Counted from the stretch's first letter, positions 8,283 through 17,731 are shown. The stretch is 55,003 nucleotides of DNA from Bacilli bacterium (GCA_017544525.1 JAFYEA010000011.1:1-55003); one strand, 5' to 3'. Notes: generated from the sequence alone by a model not told the origin. Program-made: numbers and translations.

Positions 8283-9293
8283 ATGAATGATAATAATAAT
8301 CAAAATTTATTTGTTCCAAATGATGACGGAAATATAGTGATGCAAAATTCTACACCAGATCCAGTTATGAGTCAACCAGTGATGAATGAACCACAAAGTG
8401 TAGTACAACCACAGGAACCTGTATTTTCACCAACACCTAGCGAAACACCTGCTCCAAATCCAATGGAACAAAATTCTTTTTTAAATCCTCAACCAATTGA
8501 AAACTCACAACCAATGAATGATCCAATACCTAGTTATAGTCAAAATATGACTGGCCAATCTGACCCAAATGGTACTAATGGATCAAATAATAAAATGGTT
8601 CTAATAATTGTTGGTGTTGTAGTTTTAATTGCTATAGGACTTATATTGTATTTTACTTTATTTAAAAAATCTGATGAAACAGAATATACTAGTTATGAAG
8701 ATTATGAAAAAGAATTAGAAAAAACAAAAGAAAGAATTAATAACAATTTTGAAATTAAACAATATGATATTAATAATGGAATTTTAGTAGAACTAAATAA
8801 TAAAAATAAAGAAATAGTAAATGCAGATATTAAAATTGAATTTTATGATGAAACGGGAAATCCAGTAGGTGTTGAGAATGGGTATATGTTTTATGTCCCA
8901 GGTCAAGGAAAAGGATATGAAAAAGTAAGTACATATGGTGTTAGTAAATATTCAACATACAAAGTAACAGCAAAACTAGATGACGCTTCATCATATACAA
9001 AAACATATAATGATAAAGTAAAAATTGTCTCAAATAACGCACAAGAATATGATTTGATTTTTCAAGTAAAAAATGAAGCTGATGTTAAATTGAAAAGTAT
9101 AGAAGTAGGAGTAATGTTTTTAGGACAAAATAATACTATTCTAGATTTTGGAACAGCTAGTTTTACAGATTTAGCACCAGGGGAAACAACGACTGGAAAA
9201 GTAAGCATTCCTTATGATTATGATAAACATAAAAATATGAATTATGAAAAGGTTGAATTTAAAATATTAAGTGCAACAACTTCTATTGAATAG
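8283..9293 (+). CDS. Single-pass membrane protein with Pro/Gln-rich cytoplasmic tail and beta-rich ectodomain
   Basis: The ATG at 8283 follows AAGGAG. Residues 1-100 are low-complexity, rich in Pro, Asn, Gln and Ser, and likely disordered. Residues about 103-127 are a single membrane segment (KMVLIIVGVVVLIAIGLILYF). The remaining 200 residues form a charged linker and a beta-rich region containing two related units (GILVELNNKNKEIVNADIKIEFYD and YDLIFQVKNEADVKLKSIEVGVMF). These units resemble FxLYD-type Ig-like domains, which are common in extracellular parts of Bacillota membrane proteins. The topology is inferred as N-in, C-out. The function is unknown; a role in envelope sensing or assembly is only a guess. 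It has its own transcription unit, bounded by terminators on both sides. Confidence 0.8.
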   Translation: MNDNNNQNLFVPNDDGNIVMQNSTPDPVMSQPVMNEPQSVVQPQEPVFSPTPSETPAPNPMEQNSFLNPQPIENSQPMNDPIPSYSQNMTGQSDPNGTNGSNNKMVLIIVGVVVLIAIGLILYFTLFKKSDETEYTSYEDYEKELEKTKERINNNFEIKQYDINNGILVELNNKNKEIVNADIKIEFYDETGNPVGVENGYMFYVPGQGKGYEKVSTYGVSKYSTYKVTAKLDDASSYTKTYNDKVKIVSNNAQEYDLIFQVKNEADVKLKSIEVGVMFLGQNNTILDFGTASFTDLAPGETTTGKVSIPYDYDKHKNMNYEKVEFKILSATTSIE

Positions 9294-9315
9294 AAAATCC
9301 TAAAGGATTTTTTAT
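9294..9315 (+). terminator. Intrinsic terminator
   Basis: AAAATCC / GGATTTT with a TAAA loop and further T residues, immediately after the TAG stop. Confidence 0.8.
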
Positions 9316-9332
9316 TTAAAAATAAAAATTTA

Positions 9333-9361
9333 TTGATACAAAATGGTTTATGTGATAAAAT
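9333..9361 (+). promoter_or_regulatory. Promoter of sepF-divIVA
   Basis: TTGATA (9333-9338), 17 bp, TAAAAT (9356-9361), with TG one base before the -10. Confidence 0.75.
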
Positions 9362-9391
9362 TAAATCGTAATACACTAAAGGAGGAAGATT

Positions 9392-9787
9392 ATGGCATTT
9401 GATGCATTAAAAAAGTTTATTAATCCAGAAGATGATAATGATGAAGAATATGAAGAAGTAAGTGAATCTATTAAAAGTAGTAATAAAGAAACATATAAAA
9501 ACAAAACAATATTAGTTGAACCTAGGGCTTTTTCAGAAGCACAACAAATTGCTGATTATTTAAAACAAAAAAATCAAGTTGTTGTTAACTTTAAAAGAGT
9601 AACTTCTGATGTGTCTAAAAGAATTCTAGATTTTTTAAATGGTATTATATATGCTATTGATGGAAAAATGGAAAAATTAGGTCCTGGAATTGTTCTATGT
9701 GCACCTAAGGGATTTGAAATTGAAGGTAATATTTCAGAAGAAGAAGGAAAGAAAAGTAAAAAGAGTGAAGATTTAGGAGAATGGTAA
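9392..9787 (+). CDS. sepF: Cell division protein SepF
   Basis: SepF anchors and bundles FtsZ at the division septum. The 131-residue product begins with a short amphipathic helix (MAFDALKKFINPED) that would bind membrane, followed by an acidic linker. The conserved globular domain covers about residues 40-120, with ILVEPRAFSEAQQIADYL, VVVNFKRVTSDVSKRILDFLNGIIYAIDG and LGPGIVLCAPKGFEI. The C-terminus is charged. Length is close to the Bacillus protein (about 150). The ATG at 9392 follows AAAGGAGG. It is co-transcribed with divIVA, 24 nt downstream. The usual neighbours ylmD, ylmE, ylmG and ylmH are absent here. Confidence 0.96.
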   Translation: MAFDALKKFINPEDDNDEEYEEVSESIKSSNKETYKNKTILVEPRAFSEAQQIADYLKQKNQVVVNFKRVTSDVSKRILDFLNGIIYAIDGKMEKLGPGIVLCAPKGFEIEGNISEEEGKKSKKSEDLGEW

Positions 9788-9811
9788 TATAATATTTAAT
9801 TGAGGTGGAGC

Positions 9812-10261
9812 ATGAAAAAGTTTGATACAGTTTTTCGTGGTTATGATAAAAAGCAGGTACAAGCTTGTTTAGATGAAATTATCGCTAACTATGAAGTCTT
9901 GCTTAATAAAAGTAAGAAAACTGAAGAAGATAACAAAAAATTAGTTGAACAAATTGCCTATTATCAAAGAATAGAAGATACGATGAATAGAGCAATATAT
10001 ACTGCAGAAGCTGCTGGAGATCAAATCAAAAGTAGTGCTAGAAGAGAGGCAGAAAGTCTTATTACTGAAGCTAGACATAATGCTAATAGAATAATAAATG
10101 ATGCATTATTAAAAGCTGAAAAAGCGCAAAATCATGCTGACCAATTAAGAAGAAATACCAATGTCCTAAAGAGAAGATTAAGACAAATTATTGAGAATCA
10201 ATTAGAAGTAATTGAAGAAATAGATAATGTAGATTTTGAAAGAGTTGATGATAAATATTAA
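9812..10261 (+). CDS. divIVA: DivIVA-family protein
   Basis: DivIVA proteins bind negatively curved membrane at poles and septa and recruit division or chromosome-anchoring factors. The 149-residue product starts with the conserved lipid-binding domain (MKKFDTVFRGYDKKQVQACLDEI). A continuous coiled coil follows (NKKLVEQIAYYQRIEDTMNRAI, then SARREAESLITEARHNANRII), as in the family. The ATG at 9812 follows GAGGTGG (9802-9808); an in-frame TTG at 9800 overlaps the ribosome site and is rejected. In Bacillota divIVA usually ends the division cluster after sepF, and that order is kept here. Assignment to DivIVA rather than the paralog GpsB rests on operon position and coiled-coil length. Confidence 0.93.
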   Translation: MKKFDTVFRGYDKKQVQACLDEIIANYEVLLNKSKKTEEDNKKLVEQIAYYQRIEDTMNRAIYTAEAAGDQIKSSARREAESLITEARHNANRIINDALLKAEKAQNHADQLRRNTNVLKRRLRQIIENQLEVIEEIDNVDFERVDDKY

Positions 10262-10270
10262 CTCTTTTTA
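10239..10270 (+). terminator. Intrinsic terminator overlapping the end of divIVA
   Basis: AAAGAGTTGAT / ATTAACTCTTT (one G-U pair, loop about 7 nt) followed by T residues; the stem lies across the last divIVA codons. Confidence 0.65.
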
Positions 10271-10284
10271 TTTTAAATAAAATT

Positions 10285-10293
10285 TGTTAGAAT
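10285..10293 (+). promoter_or_regulatory. Extended -10 promoter of dnaE
   Basis: TG-T-TAGAAT, 18 nt before the dnaE start codon; the -35 region is only T-rich. Confidence 0.45.
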
Positions 10294-10310
10294 ATGGTTA
10301 GAGGTTGCAT

Positions 10311-13178
10311 ATGAAATACATACCATTAAATATTAAAACTGAGTATGATTTGTTAAATAGTCTTATCAAAATTGATGAGTTGATTTCATTTGCAAAAGAT
10401 AATAATATCCCTGCAATTGGTATAACTGATTCAAATATGTTTGGTGCATATGATTTTATAAAAAAATGTGATTTAAATGATATAAAACCAATATTAGGAA
10501 TTGAATATGAAGATATTATTGTTTATGCTAAGAATTACGATGGTTATGTTTCACTATGTAAGATAGTAAGTAAAAGAAATATAGATAGTATAACTATTAA
10601 AAATATAAAAGAATATGATGAAAATATTATAGTTGTATGTAATTATAAAGATTATGATAAATATAAAGATTTATTTACTTATGTATATATAAAATATTCT
10701 GATGAACAAGAAAGATTAAATGCTTCTATATTAACCGATAATATAGTTTATTTAGATTTGATACGATATTTTAAAAAAAGTGATAAAGAATATTTAAAGT
10801 ATATTAAACTTATTGAATTAGGAAAAACAATAGATGATGATATTGAATTAGATGATACTTATTTTAAAGAAATAAATAATAAAGATTTTATAGAAGATAC
10901 ATATAAGTTTGCTAGTTTGGTAAACATTAAATTTAAAGATGTAACATACCATATTCCTATATATAAACCTAATTCTAAAGCATTCTTAAGAGCACTTGCT
11001 AAAAAAGGATTAGAGAAGAGATTAAATGGTAATGTAACAGATGAATATAAAGAAAGATTGATATATGAATTAAGTGTAATAGAAAAAATGAATTTTGTGG
11101 ACTATTTTTTAATAGTTTATGATTTTATATTGTTTGCTAAGAAAAATGGAATATATGTTGGCCCTGGAAGAGGTAGTGGTGCTGGATCACTTGTTAATTA
11201 TGCTTTAGGAATTATTAATATAGATCCATTAAAATATGATTTGTTATTTGAAAGATTTTTAAATCCCGATAGAATTACTATGCCCGATATTGATGTTGAT
11301 TTTGATGCATTAAGAAGGGAAGAAATATTAGATTATGTAACTGATAAATATGGAGTAGATAATACTGCTAGAATAATATCGTTTAATACATTTGCACCTA
11401 AGCAAGCAATTAGAGATATATCTAAAGTATTAAATTATGAACAAACCATTATAGAAAGATTAACTAAAACAATTAAAACAGAAAAGAATTTTATAGAACT
11501 AAAAGAAAATAATGATTTTATGAATATTGTTAAGAGAAGTAAAAGTATTAAAGATTTAGTTAATATATGCCATAAAATATGTGGACTAAAAAAGAATACA
11601 TCTATAACAGCTGCTGGTGTAGTTATTAGTGATATAAGACTTGATGAATTAATGCCTTTATATAAGAATAATAATAAAGTTTTAACTGGATATTCATTAG
11701 ATTTTATTGAATCATTGGGCTTATTAAAAATGGATTTTTTATCATTAACTAATTTAACCACTTTATCTAGCATAATTAATGATATAAAAAAAGATGGTAT
11801 TGATTTTGATATTAATAATATAGATTTAAATGATAAAAACACTTTAGATTTATTTAAAAATGTTTATACGACAGGTATATTTCAATTTGAAAGTATGGGT
11901 ATGAAAAACTTTTTAAAAACATTTAAAGTTGATAGTTTTAATGCATTAATAGATTCACTTGCTTTATTTAGACCAGGGCCAAGAGATCAAATACCTGAAT
12001 ATATTGCAAGAAAAAATGGTAAGAAATTTACTTATGAATTAGATGCATTAGAACCAATATTAAAAAGCACCTATGGAGTAGTAATATATCAAGAGCAGGT
12101 ATTAAACATTTTAAGAACTATAGGAGGATACTCTTATAGTGAAGCAGATGTCATTAGAAGAGCGATGTCTAAAAAGAAATTATCTGTTATTGAAAATGAA
12201 AAAGAAAAATTTATTAATGGCGTATTAAAACATGGTGGAAATGAAAAAATTGCTTATGAATTATATGATACTATTGTAAAATTTTCCGGATATGGATTTA
12301 ATAAATCACACTCTGTAGTTTATTCATTAATTGCATTTCAAATGGCATATTTAAAAATAAATTATACTAAATATTTTATGAGAAATATTCTTAATATGAA
12401 TAAATCGAGTGAATCATTAAAAGAATATATAAATGAATCTAAAATATTAGGTATTGATTTTGATAATATTAGTATTAATGAATCTAGTCATGAATTTATT
12501 ATTAAAGATAATAAATTAGTTTTTCCATTCACTATTATTAAGTCAATAGCTTATATTGTTAGTGAAGAAATAGAAAAAGAAAGAGAAAAAGGAAAATTTT
12601 CATCATTCTATGATTTTATGATTAGATGTTATGGAAAAACAGTTAATAAAAAAATTGCTATTTCATTAATTGAATGTGGTGCGTTTGATGAATTCAATAT
12701 TAATAAAAAACAAATGGTTTTAAATATTGATGAAGTATTAAACTATGTTTCATTATGTAAAGATTTGAATATGACTTTAGATACAACTCCCGAATTTAAA
12801 AAAATAGATGATTATAGTGATAAAGAACTAATTGATAATGAAATTAAAAATTATGGATTCTATTTGTCACATCATCCAGTTACAAAATATGATAGAAGTG
12901 GATTTATTGCTCTTGATAAATATAAGAACTATTTTAACAAAACTATTAGTGCTTTATTATATTTAGAAAGCATTAAAACAATAAAAAACAAGAACAATGA
13001 AAGAATGTCATTTGTTAAATTAAGTGATGAATATGATACTATTGAAGGTGTTATATTTTCTAAAGAATTAAATAAAATAGGAGAAATAGAAAAAAATAAT
13101 ATATATAAAATAAATGGTAAGGTAGAAAGAAGGAATAATACATATCAAATTATTATTTATAATATGGTTAAGTATTAA
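10311..13178 (+). CDS. dnaE: DNA polymerase III alpha subunit, DnaE type
   Basis: DnaE is a family C replicative polymerase; in Bacillota it extends primers before PolC takes over. The 955-residue product has an N-terminal PHP domain (residues 1-70 and on) that has lost the metal-binding H-x-H pattern (LNIKTEYDLL), as in polymerases whose PHP domain is inactive. The palm follows, with GPGRGSGAGSLVNYALG near residue 284 and the catalytic PDIDVDFD near residue 325. Then come fingers (ARIISFNTFAPKQAIRDI, DVIRRAMSKKK, FSGYGFNKSHSVVYS), SHHPVTKYD, and a C-terminal OB domain that ends the protein. It lacks any exonuclease domain, so it is not PolC. It is shorter than Bacillus DnaE (about 1115). The ATG at 10311 follows GAGG; secA follows after 50 nt without a visible terminator. 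Confidence 0.95.
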   Translation: MKYIPLNIKTEYDLLNSLIKIDELISFAKDNNIPAIGITDSNMFGAYDFIKKCDLNDIKPILGIEYEDIIVYAKNYDGYVSLCKIVSKRNIDSITIKNIKEYDENIIVVCNYKDYDKYKDLFTYVYIKYSDEQERLNASILTDNIVYLDLIRYFKKSDKEYLKYIKLIELGKTIDDDIELDDTYFKEINNKDFIEDTYKFASLVNIKFKDVTYHIPIYKPNSKAFLRALAKKGLEKRLNGNVTDEYKERLIYELSVIEKMNFVDYFLIVYDFILFAKKNGIYVGPGRGSGAGSLVNYALGIINIDPLKYDLLFERFLNPDRITMPDIDVDFDALRREEILDYVTDKYGVDNTARIISFNTFAPKQAIRDISKVLNYEQTIIERLTKTIKTEKNFIELKENNDFMNIVKRSKSIKDLVNICHKICGLKKNTSITAAGVVISDIRLDELMPLYKNNNKVLTGYSLDFIESLGLLKMDFLSLTNLTTLSSIINDIKKDGIDFDINNIDLNDKNTLDLFKNVYTTGIFQFESMGMKNFLKTFKVDSFNALIDSLALFRPGPRDQIPEYIARKNGKKFTYELDALEPILKSTYGVVIYQEQVLNILRTIGGYSYSEADVIRRAMSKKKLSVIENEKEKFINGVLKHGGNEKIAYELYDTIVKFSGYGFNKSHSVVYSLIAFQMAYLKINYTKYFMRNILNMNKSSESLKEYINESKILGIDFDNISINESSHEFIIKDNKLVFPFTIIKSIAYIVSEEIEKEREKGKFSSFYDFMIRCYGKTVNKKIAISLIECGAFDEFNINKKQMVLNIDEVLNYVSLCKDLNMTLDTTPEFKKIDDYSDKELIDNEIKNYGFYLSHHPVTKYDRSGFIALDKYKNYFNKTISALLYLESIKTIKNKNNERMSFVKLSDEYDTIEGVIFSKELNKIGEIEKNNIYKINGKVERRNNTYQIIIYNMVKY

Positions 13179-13228
13179 TTGAATTAAAGCATAAAAAATG
13201 TTATATTTATATAAGAATAGGTGGTTAT

Positions 13229-15892
13229 ATGAAAGATGCTTTGGAATATGGATCATACACTTCATCTGTTAGTAAAAAGATAAAAGAAAATGTACTAAAA
13301 GTAAATGATCTTAAAGATAAATATAGCAGTATAAGTGATGAAGAATTTATTAATATTACTAACGATTTTAGAAATAGACTTAGAAATGGTGAAACTATAG
13401 AAGATATAATGGTTGAGGCATTAGCTGTGGCAAGAGAGGCAACAAAAAGAGCATTAGGAAAAACTCCTTATGATGTTCAAATAGAAGCCGCTATGGCAAT
13501 GTTAGGAGAAGTAATTGGAACAAAAGAAGATGACGGAGAATATACATTTGTTAGAGAAAAAGTAATTGCCGAAATGAAAACTGGTGAAGGAAAAACACTA
13601 GTTCAAATATTAATCGCTTATTTAAATTTATTAGAAGCAACAGTAGATGAAGATAAAAGTAAATGGAAAAGTGTTCATATAATGACTGCGAATGATGCTC
13701 TTGCTGAAAGAGATGCTAAAAGTAATGGAAAAGTGTTTGAATTACTTGGTTTTTCATGCTCTTTTGTTGGAGAAAGAAAAGCACTTAAATCACAGCAAGA
13801 AGTTGAAAAAAATAAAAAAGAAAAACAAAGGGCATATTCATGTGACGTTGTTTATGCAACAGCAACTACTATTGCATTTGATTATTTGGATAGTAATATG
13901 GTTTTTGATCCAAAAGATAGATTTATTAATAAAGAATTCGGATTTGCTATTGTTGATGAGGCGGATGATATTCTTTTAGATAAAGCATCTACACCTTTGA
14001 TTATTAGTGGTCCCCCTGATGAAGAAGACGAAGAATATAAAGATGAATTAGATAAAAATGCATTAATACAAAGAAAACTGTTATTATGGGCAACTGATGC
14101 ATTGGAATCAGGAACTATATCAGTTAAAGTCTTTAATAAAAAAAGCGATGATAAAAATACCTTTTTTGATGAAGATTTTGCATATTTTAGAGATGTGCAA
14201 GAAGTTGAATATACTAGTGATTATGATAGGATAATTAAAATTTTATCGTATGCTAAAAAAAGATTAATTAAAAATGAATTAAAAAAACCTGTAGAAGAAC
14301 AAGATAAAAGTTTTATCGAATTTTTACAGAATAATGACGAAACATTTGTTGATACTCAAATGTTATTTGCTTTACAAACTTGCATGATTGCTAAATATTC
14401 AATATTAAAAGATGTTAATTATACATTATCAATAAAAAATGGAGTTGGTGAAATTGTCTTAATAGACTCTAATACAGGAAGAGAACTTGAAAAGACTAAG
14501 TATACTAAAGAATTACAAGAAGCAATTGAAGTAAAAGAAATATATAAAATGAACAATCATGAATATGGAGATATTAAGGGAATTAGACTAAGTAATCCAA
14601 CAGATACAAAAGCTAAATGTACTTATCCATCATTTTTAAGTATATATAAAGGTAATGTTTGTGGTATGACAGGAACAAGTGATGAAGAAGAGTTTAAATC
14701 ATTATATGGATTTAAAACATATTATGTTCCTACAAGGTTACCATGCGTTAGAAAAGATACTGAAAATGAATATTATTTAAATGAAGATTCAAAATTAGAT
14801 TCTATTATTGAGATAGTAAAACAATGTATGATAACTGGTCAACCTGTATTAATAGGAACTACAAGTGAAATAGAAAGTATTAAGATATCTGAAAGATTAA
14901 AAGCATTACACATTAGACATCAATTATTAAATATAAATAATGCTCATATAGAAAATGATATTATTTCTAATGCTGGTTTAATGGGTTCTATTACAGTAGC
15001 AACTAATATGGCTGGTCGTGGTACAGATATTCCTTTAGGACCAGGTGTTAAAGAAATTGGTGGTTTATATGTAATTGGTACAACTAGAAATAAAAGTAAA
15101 AGAATTGATAGACAATTAAGAGGTAGATCCGGTAGGCAAGGAGATCCCGGAGTATCTAAATATTTTTGCTCTTTAGATGATGAAATAGTCGCAACTCATA
15201 TCAAAAAAGATTTATTAGTTAGATTTAAAAAATACATATCTGATAAAGCAGGAAGAATTGTTAATAAAAGAATAATAAAAGAGATAAATAGAGCTTTATC
15301 TAACAGAGAAAGTTTGGATAAAGCTAATAGAAGACAATTGGAAGAATTAAATAAAAGTTATAATATGCAAAGAAACGCTTTATATGATAGTAGAAGAAAA
15401 ATATTAGAATTAAGTGATGAAGAATTAATTGATTTAATAAGAAAATATATTGACAAATATATTGAAATAATAGTTGAAAGAGCAAGAGATGATTCTAAAA
15501 TAAGCTTAGGACATTTAATTGATATTGATTCTTTACAAACTAAAAACAAAAAGGATTATAAAAAGAATCTTAAAGATGCATTAAACAAAAAATTTGATGA
15601 AATATTAAGATCAGTTAATAAAGAAAAATATTTAAAAGATTTAAAAAAGCGTATTTTAAAAACTATTGATAGAAATTGGCACGATTATATGGAAGAATTA
15701 GAATATGATCAACCAACATCATCTGTTTCTCAAGAAAGTTTACCTGATTATAATTATAGAATGGCAAAGAAATTTATGGAAGAATTAGCGCCCAGTATAA
15801 TGGAAAATGCTATTCATTATGCTTTGTTTCCAAATAATAGTTTTTTTGCTTCAAAGCAAGAAGTTGCTGAAAATAATGAAATGGTTTTATAA
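13229..15892 (+). CDS. Divergent SecA-family preprotein translocase ATPase
   Basis: SecA drives secretory proteins through SecYEG with ATP. The 887-residue product keeps the SecA helicase core: MKTGEGKTL (Walker A, residues 117-124), VDEADDILLD (Walker B, 242-251), CGMTGTSDEEEF, ATNMAGRGTDIPLG near residue 591 and RQLRGRSGRQGDPG near 625. Several positions normally invariant are changed: DEADD instead of DEVDS, FDYLDSNM instead of FDYLRDNM, and SNTGR instead of SFTGR. The C-terminal zinc-binding tail is missing. This suggests an accessory SecA2-like protein, but whether a second canonical secA exists cannot be seen in this window, so no symbol is given. The ATG at 13229 follows AGGTGG. A terminator separates it from spoIVA. 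Confidence 0.85.
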   Translation: MKDALEYGSYTSSVSKKIKENVLKVNDLKDKYSSISDEEFINITNDFRNRLRNGETIEDIMVEALAVAREATKRALGKTPYDVQIEAAMAMLGEVIGTKEDDGEYTFVREKVIAEMKTGEGKTLVQILIAYLNLLEATVDEDKSKWKSVHIMTANDALAERDAKSNGKVFELLGFSCSFVGERKALKSQQEVEKNKKEKQRAYSCDVVYATATTIAFDYLDSNMVFDPKDRFINKEFGFAIVDEADDILLDKASTPLIISGPPDEEDEEYKDELDKNALIQRKLLLWATDALESGTISVKVFNKKSDDKNTFFDEDFAYFRDVQEVEYTSDYDRIIKILSYAKKRLIKNELKKPVEEQDKSFIEFLQNNDETFVDTQMLFALQTCMIAKYSILKDVNYTLSIKNGVGEIVLIDSNTGRELEKTKYTKELQEAIEVKEIYKMNNHEYGDIKGIRLSNPTDTKAKCTYPSFLSIYKGNVCGMTGTSDEEEFKSLYGFKTYYVPTRLPCVRKDTENEYYLNEDSKLDSIIEIVKQCMITGQPVLIGTTSEIESIKISERLKALHIRHQLLNINNAHIENDIISNAGLMGSITVATNMAGRGTDIPLGPGVKEIGGLYVIGTTRNKSKRIDRQLRGRSGRQGDPGVSKYFCSLDDEIVATHIKKDLLVRFKKYISDKAGRIVNKRIIKEINRALSNRESLDKANRRQLEELNKSYNMQRNALYDSRRKILELSDEELIDLIRKYIDKYIEIIVERARDDSKISLGHLIDIDSLQTKNKKDYKKNLKDALNKKFDEILRSVNKEKYLKDLKKRILKTIDRNWHDYMEELEYDQPTSSVSQESLPDYNYRMAKKFMEELAPSIMENAIHYALFPNNSFFASKQEVAENNEMVL

Positions 15893-15906
15893 TCATTTCT
15901 TTTTTT
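15878..15906 (+). terminator. Intrinsic terminator overlapping the SecA stop codon
   Basis: GAAATGGTT / AATCATTTC (one G-U pair, loop TTAT) followed by TTTTTTT. Confidence 0.7.
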
Positions 15907-15909
15907 ATG

Positions 15910-15937
15910 TCATATTATTCTTATATTTACATAAATA
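15910..15937 (+). promoter_or_regulatory. Candidate SigE promoter of spoIVA
   Basis: TCATATT (15910-15916), 13 nt, CATAAATA (15930-15937) resembles the known SigE pattern (KMATATT, 13-15 nt, CATACAnT). In Bacillus spoIVA is SigE-dependent. Confidence 0.6.
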
Positions 15938-15962
15938 TTAGTAAATGTGAAAGAAGGTTAAT

Positions 15963-17438
15963 ATGGATAAAACTAAAATATTAAAAAGTTTAGATAAGAA
16001 ATCAAATGGTGAAATATATTTGGGAGTTGTTGGAGCAGTTAGAACTGGTAAAAGTACATTTATTAAAAAGTGTATTGAAACTTTAATATTACCAAATTTA
16101 GAAGATGAAAATGAGAAAAAAAGATGTTTAGATGAAATACCACAAACATCAGGTGGTAAAACAATTATGACTATTGAACCAAAATTTGTACCTAGTAGTG
16201 GAGCAAATATAAATGTTGAAGGTTTAAAAACAAATATAAAATTAGTGGATTGTGTTGGTTTTATTACTCCAGAAGCTCAAGGATATATGGATGATTTGGG
16301 TAATCCTAGAATGGTAAAAACACCATGGTTTACTGAAGAATTACCATTTATGGAAGCCGCAGAAATAGGAACTGAAAAAGTAATAAAAGATCATGCCACT
16401 ATTGGAATAGTAGTTACAACTGATGGGTCAATAGGTGAACTATCCAGAACAAATTATGTTACTGCGGAAGAAAAGGTTATTAATGAATTAAAAACTATTA
16501 ATAAACCATTTATTGTAATAATGAATAGTACTCATCCTAATAATAGTGAAACAATAAATTTAGTAAATAATATGAAAGAGAAATATAATATTCCAGTTAT
16601 TCCAATAAGTATAGAGGATATGACTGAAAATGATTTAATTAATGTATTAAAAGAAGCATTATATGAATTTCCTGTTGATCATGTTGAATTTAACATACCT
16701 GATTGGGTAGGCGTATTAAATAATACTCATCCATTAAAGCAAACTTTTATAAACAAAATGAAAGAATCCATTGTTAATGTTGATAAATTAAGAGATGCTG
16801 AAAATATTAATATAAATCTTGAGGATAGTGAAGAAATAACAAAGGCATATATTTCATCACTTGATACTGATAATAGTGAAGTAACTATCACTTTAGAAGC
16901 TAATGAAGAATTATATAATGAAATATTAAAAGATTTAGTGGGTCAAAGTATTAATTCTAGAGGGGATTTACTAAAAGTATTTATTGATTTAAATGAAGGA
17001 AGAAATGTATATGATTCTATTAAAGATGCATTAAAACAAGTTTATCAAACTGGATATGGTATAGTCTTACCTCAAACTAAAGATATGCAATTAGAAAAAC
17101 CAGAGATTATAAAACAAGGTAATAGATATGGAATAAAACTAAAAGCAAAAGCATCAAGTATTCATTTAATAAAAGTAGATGTTGAAAGTAGTTTTGAACC
17201 TATTATAGGTAGTGAACTTCAAAGTAAAGAATTAATAAATGTATTAATGAGTGAAAAAGATAATCCAGATAAAATATGGCAAAGTGAAATATTTGGAAGA
17301 AGTTTAGAAAAAATAATACAAGAAAGTATACAGGCAAAATTATCTCTTTTACCAGATTCATCAAAATATAAATTGTCTCAAACTATTACTAAAATGGTAA
17401 ATAAAGGAAGTAATAATTTAATAGCAATAGTCTTATAA
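15963..17438 (+). CDS. spoIVA: Stage IV sporulation protein A
   Basis: SpoIVA is the ATPase that polymerises on the outer forespore membrane to form the coat basement layer. The 491-residue product is the family length and aligns end to end. Residues 18-32 contain the Walker A (GVVGAVRTGKSTF). DCVGFITPEAQGY, TPWFTEELPFMEAAEIGTEKVI and HATIGIVVTTDGSIGEL follow in the GTPase-like ATPase domain. ALYEFPVDHVEFNIPDWVGVL marks the end of that domain. The C-terminal part includes QTGYGIVLPQ, KVDVESSFEPIIGSE, IFGRSLEKIIQESIQAKLSL and the terminal LIAIVL, important for anchoring in Bacillus. The ATG at 15963 follows AGAAGG. A SigE-like promoter lies upstream, and a terminator overlaps the stop. Confidence 0.98.
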   Translation: MDKTKILKSLDKKSNGEIYLGVVGAVRTGKSTFIKKCIETLILPNLEDENEKKRCLDEIPQTSGGKTIMTIEPKFVPSSGANINVEGLKTNIKLVDCVGFITPEAQGYMDDLGNPRMVKTPWFTEELPFMEAAEIGTEKVIKDHATIGIVVTTDGSIGELSRTNYVTAEEKVINELKTINKPFIVIMNSTHPNNSETINLVNNMKEKYNIPVIPISIEDMTENDLINVLKEALYEFPVDHVEFNIPDWVGVLNNTHPLKQTFINKMKESIVNVDKLRDAENININLEDSEEITKAYISSLDTDNSEVTITLEANEELYNEILKDLVGQSINSRGDLLKVFIDLNEGRNVYDSIKDALKQVYQTGYGIVLPQTKDMQLEKPEIIKQGNRYGIKLKAKASSIHLIKVDVESSFEPIIGSELQSKELINVLMSEKDNPDKIWQSEIFGRSLEKIIQESIQAKLSLLPDSSKYKLSQTITKMVNKGSNNLIAIVL

Positions 17439-17450
17439 AAGACTATTTTT
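17426..17450 (+). terminator. Intrinsic terminator overlapping the spoIVA stop codon
   Basis: AATAGTCTT / AAGACTATT with loop ATAA; the TAA stop lies in the loop. T residues follow. Confidence 0.85.
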
Positions 17451-17508
17451 ATTTTAAAAAGAAGTGTTTTTAATATAAATGTATTATTTAATTTATATGG
17501 AGGTAATA

Positions 17509-17706
17509 ATGTATAAGTATTATAAAGCATATAAAATGGGATTTAATAAGGGTTTAAATGATGCTATTAGATATAATAAAAAGAAAAGATTTAAAGTTGT
17601 TAATGATAAAGAATTACTATCAAAATTATATGATATAGGTTATATAGAAGGATATAGTAAATATATGAATTATAGTGCTTTTAATTCTAAAAAAAATATT
17701 GTATAA
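17509..17706 (+). CDS. Small basic protein, 65 aa
   Basis: The ATG at 17509 follows TGGAGG (17497-17502) by 6 nt; an in-frame ATG at 17479 has no ribosome site. The product is short and rich in Lys and Tyr (MYKYYKAYKMGFNKGLNDAI, then YNKKKRFKVV), with GYIEGYSKYMNY near the end. It contains no membrane segment and no recognised domain. It is followed 25 nt later by the prepilin-like gene, with no terminator between, so the two are probably one transcript. Confidence 0.65.
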   Translation: MYKYYKAYKMGFNKGLNDAIRYNKKKRFKVVNDKELLSKLYDIGYIEGYSKYMNYSAFNSKKNIV

Positions 17707-17731
17707 TTTATATATAATATGGAGGCTTAGA

